DNA of 64,000 nucleotides, taken from NCBI GenBank assembly GCA_963748405.1, contig CAVVIT010000005.1, positions 496,001-560,000 on the forward strand, given 5' to 3'. The notes beneath the pieces are model-generated. The model saw nothing but the letters and a program-made list of their open reading frames with translations. It did no database searches and was not told the DNA's origin. This DNA comes from Fen-1273 sp963748405. Lineage in GTDB: Bacteria > Bacteroidota > Ignavibacteria > UBA10030 > UBA6906. Positions within the stretch are counted from its first letter, which is position 1; each line of letters begins with the position of its first letter. Positions 17,342 through 25,217 of the stretch are shown here, one piece after another. A program made the position numbers and the translations under genes.

Positions 17342-18203
17342 GATCGGCGGGGCGGCGGGGATCCGGTGCCCGGAATATCCCCCCCGTCGTGAGAACGTAC
17401 AGAGCACCGGGAGGGACAGCCAGGGCGCGGAACTCAAGACCCGCTTCCGGCACAACGGCGCTGAACGGGACAATGCCCACGGGACGCTCGTGTTCGTCGA
17501 ACACGAGGATCGACTCGCTGTCGGCGACTGCCACGACGTCGTTGTCTGCATACAGGGCCGAGGGGCGGCGCAGGAGCCCCGGGGCGAGGTCACGCAGGTA
17601 ATTGCCGAACGCGTCGAAGATCGCGATGCGCGCTTCGTCGAGCACGTAGACCCCGTCGTTCGGGCCGACCGCGACGGAGGACGGCGCCGCGAGACGTCCT
17701 TTCCCCCCGCCGATGCCGCCGAACGTCCGCTCCACGGTGCTGAACCTGTCCACTTTGACGATGCGCCCGTTTTCCGTGTCGCAGATGAAGAGCTCACCGA
17801 GCCGCGAGAGAGCCACGCCTGCAGGGTACCCGAAACGGTCGTCGGGATTGTCGCTTTCCCGGGTCGAAAACGACGAGATGAAGCTCAGCGACCGGTCGAA
17901 CCTTTCTATCCGGTGGTTCCCGTAATCGGCGACGAACACATCGATCCCGTTCCGGGCCCACACGCATGACGGCCTGTCAAACTGCCCGTCAAGCCAGCCG
18001 GGACCGCCTACACTCTTGCGGAGCGTCCCCCCCCTGTCATACATCGTGAGCGTGTTCTTCCCGCCGTCGAGAACGTACAGATTCCCGTAGATATCGACGT
18101 CAAACGACGTGCCGGAGAGGGGCACACTCTGCGCACCGGACCGCGGCGCACAGAAGAGGAGCGCGGCGAGGAACGCGGCGGATGTCCGGACGAGACCGTT
18201 CAT
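17316..18203 (-). CDS. Exported NHL-repeat beta-propeller protein
   Basis: This 295-residue protein has a signal peptide (MNGLVRTSAAFLAALLFCAPRSGA) and repeated NHL/six-bladed-propeller units such as DIYGNLYVLDGGKNTLTMYD, VFVADYGNHRIERFD, LFICDTENGRIVKVD and GVYVLDEARIAIFD, giving five to six blades. Such exported propellers act as binding or scaffold proteins in Bacteroidota; no ligand can be named. I chose the ATG at 18203 because AGGG lies 8 nt upstream and the signal peptide follows; an in-frame ATG at 18221 lacks a ribosome-binding site. It follows the PIG-L-like gene closely and is likely co-transcribed. Confidence 0.8.
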   Translation of the reverse strand: MNGLVRTSAAFLAALLFCAPRSGAQSVPLSGTSFDVDIYGNLYVLDGGKNTLTMYDRGGTLRKSVGGPGWLDGQFDRPSCVWARNGIDVFVADYGNHRIERFDRSLSFISSFSTRESDNPDDRFGYPAGVALSRLGELFICDTENGRIVKVDRFSTVERTFGGIGGGKGRLAAPSSVAVGPNDGVYVLDEARIAIFDAFGNYLRDLAPGLLRRPSALYADNDVVAVADSESILVFDEHERPVGIVPFSAVVPEAGLEFRALAVPPGALYVLTTGGIFRAPDPRRPADLDNNPISH

Positions 18204-18225
18204 GCGAGACGCCCTACTCATATAC

Positions 18226-20559
18226 TCAGTACGACAACAGATTTGCGAGAAGCCGGTACGCCCCCGGGTGAACGATCTGAAGCTGGGGTATCAGGTCGAG
18301 TGCAACAGCGGTCAGCGTCCCTTCCCCCATCGACACGGATGCGATGAGCGGGGAACCCGTCGATTCGTCCCTGCAGTGAACGACCGGGTTCCGGTCCGCA
18401 GGAACATGAACGGAGGCTTCAGCGCGCGCAACGATCCAGTCGCGCCAGTCCCCCGGCGAGATCAGGTTCGGAAGCGAAAGAAGGGAGTCTCCCCCTGCAG
18501 TGACGATCCCCGCCTCCGGTGCCAGCAGGTGGAGTGCGCTGAAGGGGGCGGGTTCCGTCAGCGGGCTCTCCGCGGAGGTCTGGAGCGCCTGGGAGAGCAT
18601 GACGCAGTGACCCCCGGCCCTCACCCAGGCGGCGACGGCGGCCGACATGCGGCCGCCGTCCTCCCGGAGAACGAGGGCGTCCCTGTCCACGAGTATCCTC
18701 CCGATTCCCCCGGCGGCCGCTGCTGAAAAAGACCCGTCCAGGAGCCGGTAGGGAACGTGAAGCCGGCGCAGCGCGTCCTCCAGCGGACCGCCTGAGAGCG
18801 CCGTGACCACGCCGACGAGGCGCGACGTGTCAACGACCGCCCGGAACTTCCGGGCGGTGAACGATCCCACCGGGGCCCCTTTCCCTATGCGGAGCGAGAT
18901 CGCGTGATCGCCGTCCGTGGCGCCGTCCCTCCAGGCCAGGGGAAGCGTGTACCGGGTCTCGCGGGCATATCGCAGAAGCGTCACCGGGAGATGCGTTTCC
19001 TGCGCGACGGAGTCCCCGACGCGCATCACTCCCCTGTACGGATCCCGGGCGGTGTTGACAAGCCGGACCCGGAGCTGTTCCCCCGGGGTCACCCGGACGA
19101 ACGGCGTGAGAACCTCCACCGACTGCACCGGCGCAACGCCGACCTCGATCTCCCGGCGGAGGGCGAAATTTCTGAGCGGATCAGGGTCCCTGTGAACAAT
19201 GACGAACGGAATGTGCGTATAGAGCGACGGTGAGTCCGATCCGTTCGTGGAGACCGGCCTGTCGAACCGCATTTTCTCCGGAGTCACGATCTCGAATGTA
19301 TCGGGAACGGTGAATGAGAGGCGAAACCCTTCGCTCCTGTTGATAAACCAGGTGCTGTCGATCGCTGATGTGAATATGATCTCCGAGCGTCCCTTCAGGG
19401 GAAATCTCCTGTCCGGCGGGAACCGGAGCGAGAACTGCTGCCGGCGCGTGATCAGCGTGTCGCCGGGGACAAACCTGACGTCGACACCGAGGATCGCGCA
19501 CCGGAGGTCCTCGAGTCTTTCCTTCCACGTGATGAGGATCCGCTTCTCGAGGCTTCCAAGGTTCTTTCCCCCCGACCCGATCACGCTTTCGACGCGGGCG
19601 ATGGCCCGGGAAACCGGGCCGAGCGCGGATTCGCCGGCACCGCTTTCTGCGTCGGAGGCCGCTTGCCGGACTTCGGTGAACGCGTCCCGGAGATCACCCG
19701 GGATCACCGGGAGCCCTCCGGTCAGCCCTTTCGCGCTTTCCCCCTCAATCGGCGTGTATGTTCCTCTCCGGCCGGCATTCCACTCCCTGATCCGCGCCCG
19801 GAGCGAACGATACGACAGGGCGGACTCGGCGCCTATCGCCCTGTACGATTTCCTGAAGACCGGGTGGACCTTTTCCACGTCGGCCGCAACCGGGGATCCG
19901 GGCCGGAGGGTCTCGCGGAAGACGCGCGACACATGCCAGGGGGCTGCTCCGGGAGCGGGCCCCCCTCCCGAGGCGGACCTACGGACGGCCGCCGCGAGGA
20001 CCTCCCTGATCAGCGCGGAGCGGACAGTGTCCCCTTCCCTTTCGCGCGGATCGGCCCCGACCAGGATCACGTCCGGACGGAATGTCCGGATGGCCGTCAC
20101 CAGCTTGTTCAGAAGGGAATCCCGGTTCCAGATCCGCTCGAGACTCCCCTTCGTGCTGACGAAGCCGTAGTCAGGGAACCCGAGAAAATATGCTTCTCCT
20201 CCGAAACTTTTCACCGCGCTCTCGCTCTCGAACTTCCTTCGTGCCGCCACGCGCAGCGGAAGATCCCCGTCCACCTCGTCGGGCGTCGCCCCCCCGTCCG
20301 TCACGTACACGCTCGCGACGCGCGCACCGGACCCCATACGGAGCGCGGCGAGCGTCGGGAAATCCTCTCCGCCGGGCTCGGCGCAGACGGACATAACGAC
20401 CGCCGGGTTGGCGATGTCAAGCGCCGCCTGGTGCCTGGCTCCCGGCCCCGTCCCGGCCGCGTAGGGGGAATCCGCGGCCCTCAGGATGCTGGAAGCAAAC
20501 ACCACGGCGGGGAGCACAACGGCCGGAATCAGGCGGAAGGATGAACAGGGGATGCGCAC
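18226..20559 (-). CDS. Exported PIG-L-like protein with degenerate active site
   Basis: This 777-residue protein has a signal peptide (residues about 8-28), a PIG-L/LmbE-like domain (about 53-270), a central beta-rich region, and a C-terminal ThuA/glutamine-amidotransferase-like domain. The PIG-L zinc motif AHPDDE is replaced by AEPGGED (residues 60-66), and the downstream His-containing region by ADPREREGDT (169-178), so the usual zinc ligands are missing. It is therefore probably not an active N-acetylglucosamine deacetylase. I chose GTG 20559 because GGAGA stands 6 nt upstream and because the longer frame would run through the terminator at 20574-20610. It is followed by the NHL gene. Confidence 0.7.
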   Translation of the reverse strand: MRIPCSSFRLIPAVVLPAVVFASSILRAADSPYAAGTGPGARHQAALDIANPAVVMSVCAEPGGEDFPTLAALRMGSGARVASVYVTDGGATPDEVDGDLPLRVAARRKFESESAVKSFGGEAYFLGFPDYGFVSTKGSLERIWNRDSLLNKLVTAIRTFRPDVILVGADPREREGDTVRSALIREVLAAAVRRSASGGGPAPGAAPWHVSRVFRETLRPGSPVAADVEKVHPVFRKSYRAIGAESALSYRSLRARIREWNAGRRGTYTPIEGESAKGLTGGLPVIPGDLRDAFTEVRQAASDAESGAGESALGPVSRAIARVESVIGSGGKNLGSLEKRILITWKERLEDLRCAILGVDVRFVPGDTLITRRQQFSLRFPPDRRFPLKGRSEIIFTSAIDSTWFINRSEGFRLSFTVPDTFEIVTPEKMRFDRPVSTNGSDSPSLYTHIPFVIVHRDPDPLRNFALRREIEVGVAPVQSVEVLTPFVRVTPGEQLRVRLVNTARDPYRGVMRVGDSVAQETHLPVTLLRYARETRYTLPLAWRDGATDGDHAISLRIGKGAPVGSFTARKFRAVVDTSRLVGVVTALSGGPLEDALRRLHVPYRLLDGSFSAAAAGGIGRILVDRDALVLREDGGRMSAAVAAWVRAGGHCVMLSQALQTSAESPLTEPAPFSALHLLAPEAGIVTAGGDSLLSLPNLISPGDWRDWIVARAEASVHVPADRNPVVHCRDESTGSPLIASVSMGEGTLTAVALDLIPQLQIVHPGAYRLLANLLSY

Positions 20560-20573
20560 AATGAGTCTCCACG

Positions 20574-20610
20574 AAAAAAAGGGGAAGCCCCGCATACTGC
20601 GGAGCTTCCC
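20574..20610 (-). terminator. Rho-independent terminator after the PorV-like gene
   Basis: On the minus strand a 12-pair stem with one mismatch (20610-20598 with 20594-20582, loop of three) is followed by seven U (20580-20574). It closes the TonB/FlgD/PorV transcript and lies just before the GTG start of the PIG-L-like gene. Confidence 0.85.
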
Positions 20611-20635
20611 GGATGACATGAACAACCGCACCAGA

Positions 20636-21682
20636 TCAGAAGCCCAGACGAAGCGTAAACACGTTGTTGCCGCTGAAGTACTTCACGTGCTGGTACGCGT
20701 AGTCGACGGAAATGTCGAGGTCCCCGACCGGATAGTGAAGACCGGCGCCGAGCGTGTAGTCGTACGGGTAGCTGTTCTGCCCCGCGATATCCTTGACCGA
20801 CTGCGGCTCGAACGTGTACCCGCCCCGGAGAAACACGGTGTTGTTGAATTCGTATTCCGCGCCGAGGTTGTACTCGTCGTCCTGGTAGTTGTTGTTGCGG
20901 AACGTGCCTCCGATGCTCAGACCGTTCTTCTCGTCGAACTTCCGCGAGTACCCGAGCCCGATTTCGATGCTCGAGGGAAGGTCCGCAGACGCCGCCTGGA
21001 TCGCGTATTCCTGCGCTCCGCGCAATCCGGTCGTCGCGGTGGCCGTGTAGAGGAGGTTCGATCCGTTAAACGTCATTCCCGGACCGACGTTCTTCACCGC
21101 GATGCCCAGGTTGAGTCCCTGCACGGCGAGGTTCTGGTACTGGATGCCGAAATTAAGAGCCACGGTGCTCGCGCTCAACTGCATGATCCGCTCCGACACC
21201 AGGTTTGCAGTGATACCGATCGCGATCCTGTCCGTGAGCGCCTTCGAATACGTCGCGCCCATCGTGATGTACACAGGGGAATAGCTTTCTCCCGTGCCAT
21301 CGGGGGACTGGACCGTGGTGACCGGAATGCTGCCGAAGTTGATCGATTTGATCGAGAACCCCAGGTTGCCGAGATCACCGGCCTTCACGCCGACCGCGCC
21401 GTAGATCACGCCGATGTCCGCGATGTAATTCATGCTCGAGAGCATGGCGTCAACAGAATTCGTCATGCGCCCCAGCCCTGCGGGGTTCCAGTAGATTGCC
21501 TCGGCACCTGTCGCAAAAACCATGCTCGATGCACCCATGGCGATCGAACGGGCGCCCACGGGGATCAGCAGTTCCTGCGCGCCGGCGGTACCTATGCGGT
21601 CCTTGTTGGCAGCGCTCGCAAACGATGCGATGCAGGCCAGCAGCACCAGGCAGACCGCCATCCGCGTTACTTTGTTAGTCAT
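20636..21682 (-). CDS. PorV/UPF0164-like outer-membrane beta-barrel protein
   Basis: This 348-residue protein has a signal peptide ending near SFASA and the PorV/PorQ-family start (AGAQELLIPVGARSIAMGA; EAIYWNPAGLGRM), followed by amphipathic beta strands and a C-terminal strand ending in LRLGF. PorV proteins are FadL-like barrels that shuttle cargo in the type IX secretion system. The ATG at 21682 is preceded by AAAGGAGA. It lies directly after the gene for a large secreted protein with a type-IX-like C-terminus, which suggests export or surface display of that neighbour; this is inference. No PorK/L/M/N or Sov genes are in the window. Confidence 0.85.
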   Translation of the reverse strand: MTNKVTRMAVCLVLLACIASFASAANKDRIGTAGAQELLIPVGARSIAMGASSMVFATGAEAIYWNPAGLGRMTNSVDAMLSSMNYIADIGVIYGAVGVKAGDLGNLGFSIKSINFGSIPVTTVQSPDGTGESYSPVYITMGATYSKALTDRIAIGITANLVSERIMQLSASTVALNFGIQYQNLAVQGLNLGIAVKNVGPGMTFNGSNLLYTATATTGLRGAQEYAIQAASADLPSSIEIGLGYSRKFDEKNGLSIGGTFRNNNYQDDEYNLGAEYEFNNTVFLRGGYTFEPQSVKDIAGQNSYPYDYTLGAGLHYPVGDLDISVDYAYQHVKYFSGNNVFTLRLGF

Positions 21683-21730
21683 GGAGAATCTCCTTTCGTT
21701 TACCGTATACTCGTTGCACTCTTTCCCGCC

Positions 21731-21756
21731 CCGCGCGCACCGCCTGGTGCGCGCGG
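21731..21756 (-). terminator. 11-bp perfect hairpin between the FlgD-like and PorV-like genes
   Basis: Arms 21731-21741 and 21746-21756 pair perfectly around the loop gcct. There is no U-run after it on the minus strand, so it is more likely an RNA-stability or partial-termination element that sets the PorV level below the upstream genes. Confidence 0.45.
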
Positions 21757-21773
21757 AGAAGGACGCGGAATCG

Positions 21774-24700
21774 TTACCAGCGGTCAAGATACTGCTGTTC
21801 GGGAATGACGCCCAGTTTCAGCGTCTTCGTCCCCAGGTCGTGCATGTCGATATAGGCGATGTACATGCCTGCGGCGACCGGGAAACCCTTCTCGTTGTTC
21901 AGATCCCACTGGATGAACTGGGACGGATCATTCTTGATGATCGTCCGGACCAGCGTCCCCGCTATGGTGAATATGCGGATCGTCGCGGACGCCGGCAGGT
22001 GCGTGAACGTCACGAACCTGGCGTACTTGTTCGTTTCCAGCGGGTTGAACCCGAGATACGGATTCGGGAACACGTTGGCCTTCGTCACGTCGAGCTTCGC
22101 GGCGGTGGGATCACCGGTCAGCGTCTTCGGTTCGGTCCAGCTGAACGTGTGCGCAGAGCCGTTGACGTGGTTCGTCAGGATCTTGAACTGATCCCCGGCG
22201 GCGTACGCATCCGCTGTCCTGTCCGGCATCGCGAACCACATCATCGGCGTGACGTTGTCGAGAATGTCCACCGTGAGAAGCGGATCGGGCGTCGGATCGG
22301 TGTACGGCCTGTTGAATATGAAGAACCATTCGCGCTGCGTGAGCGCATTGTCAACGCCGGACATGCTCGAGGACGGCGGCCACCACTTGCCGTCGACCAT
22401 GCCGCCGTTGGCGTTGTTCTCCATGTGTCCGACGGCAAGCCGCACCGGCGGGTTCGCATCCACGTTCCACGCGGAGAACGGAACGCTGTAGTTGTAATCC
22501 TGGTAGGCGTAGCCGCCCGTCTTGTTCGGAATCAGGGCCGACCACGTGGGATGCGTCGCAAACGTCGACGCATCGGTCGCGTGGCGGACGTACCTGTACC
22601 CGCGCGAGAAGTTCGCATCGGTCGGCGTCGCCGTCACGTTCCACGTGCTGTCGGTGGCCGCGAACTTGATGAGCACGTTCGCCAGCTTGTCGTAGGTCGT
22701 GCTCGATCCGCCCGGGAAGTGATCGTACGCGTTCCCGATGGCGCCGTTATAAAGGCCGCCCCTCGTGAACCCTTCCAGGTGCCAGGAGTTGTTGTTGTCC
22801 GATCCCGACGGCGTCCACTTCCGCGAACCGGAGGGGATGTACCATCCCCACGCCGCGGTGTCGCCCGGGTTGAGATACTGGTCTCCCGTCTTCATCCCGG
22901 GAGGCGGACCGCTGACCTTCACCTGCACGCCGTCCACGATCGGGTAGTTGGCGTCGCCGGACTGGTTCGTCTGTCCCGAAACGAGCACGGTCGATTTCGT
23001 CACGTCCGTCACGCCCCAGATGGTGTTCCCTGAGGTCGTGTCGATCCCGAAGGTTACCTTGTACGCATCGCCGGTCAGTTTCGAAGGATCGACGATGATC
23101 GCCTTGACGCTGCCGTCGGATGCACCGGCACCCGGGGCCGTCGTCAGCGTGACCGGGATTCCGGTCCCGACCGTTCCCCCGTACCGCGTCCCGGGGTTCG
23201 CGGAGTGCGGAACCACCGTGATGATCGAGGGAGACGATTCCAGGCTGTGCGTGCCCGCAGCGGCGGGAGGATTCGAATTGTAGCTGTATGCCGTCACGCC
23301 GTAGTAGTACGGGGTCCCGTCCACGATGGCGGAATTCGACACCTTGCTCGTCTTCAGATCGAGCGAGTGGATGATGCCGTTGTCCGTTCCCATCTGAAGG
23401 ACCTGGATCAGGTTCAGTCCGGTCGGAGGATCGAACGCGGTGTCGGAAATCACCTTGACGCCGTCGTTGAGATCCCACGTCCCGAGGAGTATGCCTCCCG
23501 TGTTCGAGGGACCGGGGAATTCATAGACGTTGTACCCTTCAAACGTGAATCCCTGGCTTACCCCTCCTTCGGTCTTCGCAATCGTCACGGGATCGCCCCA
23601 GTTCAGGACGATTTCGTTGTCCAGCGCCGCGACCGATACGATGGGCGAGGGGGGAGGAGACGGCAGGGCGAAGAGGCTGTTGTACGCCGACTGGGCCTTG
23701 TCGTCAAGCGATTTCAGAACGTTGATGCTGGAGAGGAAGTCGCCGCCGAGTCCCCCGAGGAGACCGACGACGAGTTCCTGCGTGTCACCCACAGCCATCG
23801 TGAACGGTCCCGTCACGAGGCAAAGCCTGCGGTCGGCGGGCGTGAGCCCCGCCATGCCGTCCACCCAGCCGGCGGCACCGGTCTGCGAGATCGTCGGATC
23901 GCCGTAGAGGCAGAATTTCGTCGGCTTGTTCGTCGTCGGATCGATGAACGGCGCGCCGGATGCGGCGATCGTCGCGTTCATCAGGTGGTACCACTGGACG
24001 TCGCCTCCCGCTCCCTGGATCGGGTCGGTATACGCTGCGATCGTCGAGATGAAGAAGTCGAACGTGGTCATGCCCAGGTTCTTGTATCCGCCGATTTTCT
24101 GCAGCTGGAACACTGCGGTATCCGTCGGCGCGCCCTTGAGCTTCGGTCCCTGGAAGAAGTCGAAACCGGCAGAGGGGATCGCCGTTCCGAATATCGCATC
24201 CGTAGGCTTGCCGTTGTAGACAAACCCGAGGCTCCGCGTGGTGTCGCAACCCACGTAGTCGTCTCCACCGTCTCCAAGGTCGGGATCCGACCACTGGACG
24301 AGGAACATCGAGTCGATCTCCGCGCCGCTCTTGTTGATGATGAGACTGCTTTCGAATATGGTCTGGCCGAGTGCACCCTTGCGCTTGTAGCCCCAGATCG
24401 TCCTCCTCATTTCGAGGCCGATGACGGGGGAACCCGCAAGATACGCGGTGCGCACGGGGTTGGCATCATTGGCCACATACCAGAGCGTCTGGTCCGATCC
24501 CGGCTGACCCGGAATATCGAGCGTCGGATCATACGGCATGGGAGCGTGGCGCCCCGCACCGTACGTAAAGGGAGCACCTTCCGCCGCAGGCCACTGGTTC
24601 CAGTCGTTGATGTACTGGTTGTAGATGTCCTGGGCCGAATAGCTCTCATACCGGCCGATATACGCCACTTCTTCGGACGCGATCTTCGCCTGGACGTCGG

Positions 24701-25199
24701 CAAACGCCGTCGCCGGGTTGATGTCCGGGCGGACCCTGTAGATCCTGTTTGCCGGGTTCGTCGGATCGTCGCCCACCGGATCAGTCGTCGCGGTCCCGTA
24801 CTGGATGATGGGACCGGCGCTGACGCCGTGACGGTAGACAGACCCGCCGACCTTCGCCAGTTTGATCGGGTTCCCCTTGGAATCGACCGTCTGATACCCC
24901 TTGTGATATCCGCCCCAGACAACCCCTTCTTCGAATATGCACGTCTTGCCGCTTCCCTTGAAGAACTCGAAGCCTTCGTTGCTCGCGCTGAATTTGTTAT
25001 AGGCTCCGTCTCCGTTGTTGCCGTAGTAGTTGAAGACGTTGTTGATGAGGAACGGCCGGTAAAGATCGTCCCCGCTCGTCTTGCGCACCCCGTCCGCCTT
25101 ATCCTTGTCGGAAAGGCCGGCAAACGCCAGAGGGATGCACAGCATAAGAAGAACGAACAGTCCGAACACCGGCTTTTTCATGCTCCGTGTGGAATTCAT
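21774..25199 (-). CDS. Large secreted protein with FN3-like and FlgD/type IX sorting-like C-terminus
   Basis: This 1141-residue protein has a signal peptide (residues about 9-27), a long N-terminal region rich in Gly/Asp/Tyr without recognisable domains, an FN3-like segment (VAALDNEIVLNWGDPV through FEGYNVYEFPGP; about 540-680), and a FlgD-Ig/type-IX-sorting-like C-terminus with NVFPNPYLGFNP, ATIRIFTIAGTLVRTI and the terminal Gly/Met/Tyr-rich strand pair. Such C-termini send proteins through type IX secretion in Bacteroidota. AGGAGGT lies 7 nt before the ATG. It begins 18 bp after the TonB-receptor stop and clearly belongs to the same transcript. The ligand or enzyme activity is unknown. Confidence 0.8.
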   Translation of the reverse strand: MNSTRSMKKPVFGLFVLLMLCIPLAFAGLSDKDKADGVRKTSGDDLYRPFLINNVFNYYGNNGDGAYNKFSASNEGFEFFKGSGKTCIFEEGVVWGGYHKGYQTVDSKGNPIKLAKVGGSVYRHGVSAGPIIQYGTATTDPVGDDPTNPANRIYRVRPDINPATAFADVQAKIASEEVAYIGRYESYSAQDIYNQYINDWNQWPAAEGAPFTYGAGRHAPMPYDPTLDIPGQPGSDQTLWYVANDANPVRTAYLAGSPVIGLEMRRTIWGYKRKGALGQTIFESSLIINKSGAEIDSMFLVQWSDPDLGDGGDDYVGCDTTRSLGFVYNGKPTDAIFGTAIPSAGFDFFQGPKLKGAPTDTAVFQLQKIGGYKNLGMTTFDFFISTIAAYTDPIQGAGGDVQWYHLMNATIAASGAPFIDPTTNKPTKFCLYGDPTISQTGAAGWVDGMAGLTPADRRLCLVTGPFTMAVGDTQELVVGLLGGLGGDFLSSINVLKSLDDKAQSAYNSLFALPSPPPSPIVSVAALDNEIVLNWGDPVTIAKTEGGVSQGFTFEGYNVYEFPGPSNTGGILLGTWDLNDGVKVISDTAFDPPTGLNLIQVLQMGTDNGIIHSLDLKTSKVSNSAIVDGTPYYYGVTAYSYNSNPPAAAGTHSLESSPSIITVVPHSANPGTRYGGTVGTGIPVTLTTAPGAGASDGSVKAIIVDPSKLTGDAYKVTFGIDTTSGNTIWGVTDVTKSTVLVSGQTNQSGDANYPIVDGVQVKVSGPPPGMKTGDQYLNPGDTAAWGWYIPSGSRKWTPSGSDNNNSWHLEGFTRGGLYNGAIGNAYDHFPGGSSTTYDKLANVLIKFAATDSTWNVTATPTDANFSRGYRYVRHATDASTFATHPTWSALIPNKTGGYAYQDYNYSVPFSAWNVDANPPVRLAVGHMENNANGGMVDGKWWPPSSSMSGVDNALTQREWFFIFNRPYTDPTPDPLLTVDILDNVTPMMWFAMPDRTADAYAAGDQFKILTNHVNGSAHTFSWTEPKTLTGDPTAAKLDVTKANVFPNPYLGFNPLETNKYARFVTFTHLPASATIRIFTIAGTLVRTIIKNDPSQFIQWDLNNEKGFPVAAGMYIAYIDMHDLGTKTLKLGVIPEQQYLDRW

Positions 25200-25217
25200 G
25201 TGCTAAACCTCCTGCGA

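Noticed and set aside
18204..18221. Upstream ATG (18221) as the start of the NHL gene
   Set aside because: It has no ribosome-binding site, and the signal peptide is better placed from the ATG at 18203.
20560..20631. Longer N-terminus of the PIG-L-like protein starting at 20631
   Set aside because: The extra 24 residues would be encoded by the terminator hairpin and U-tract of the PorV-like gene, and a good Shine-Dalgarno precedes the GTG at 20559.
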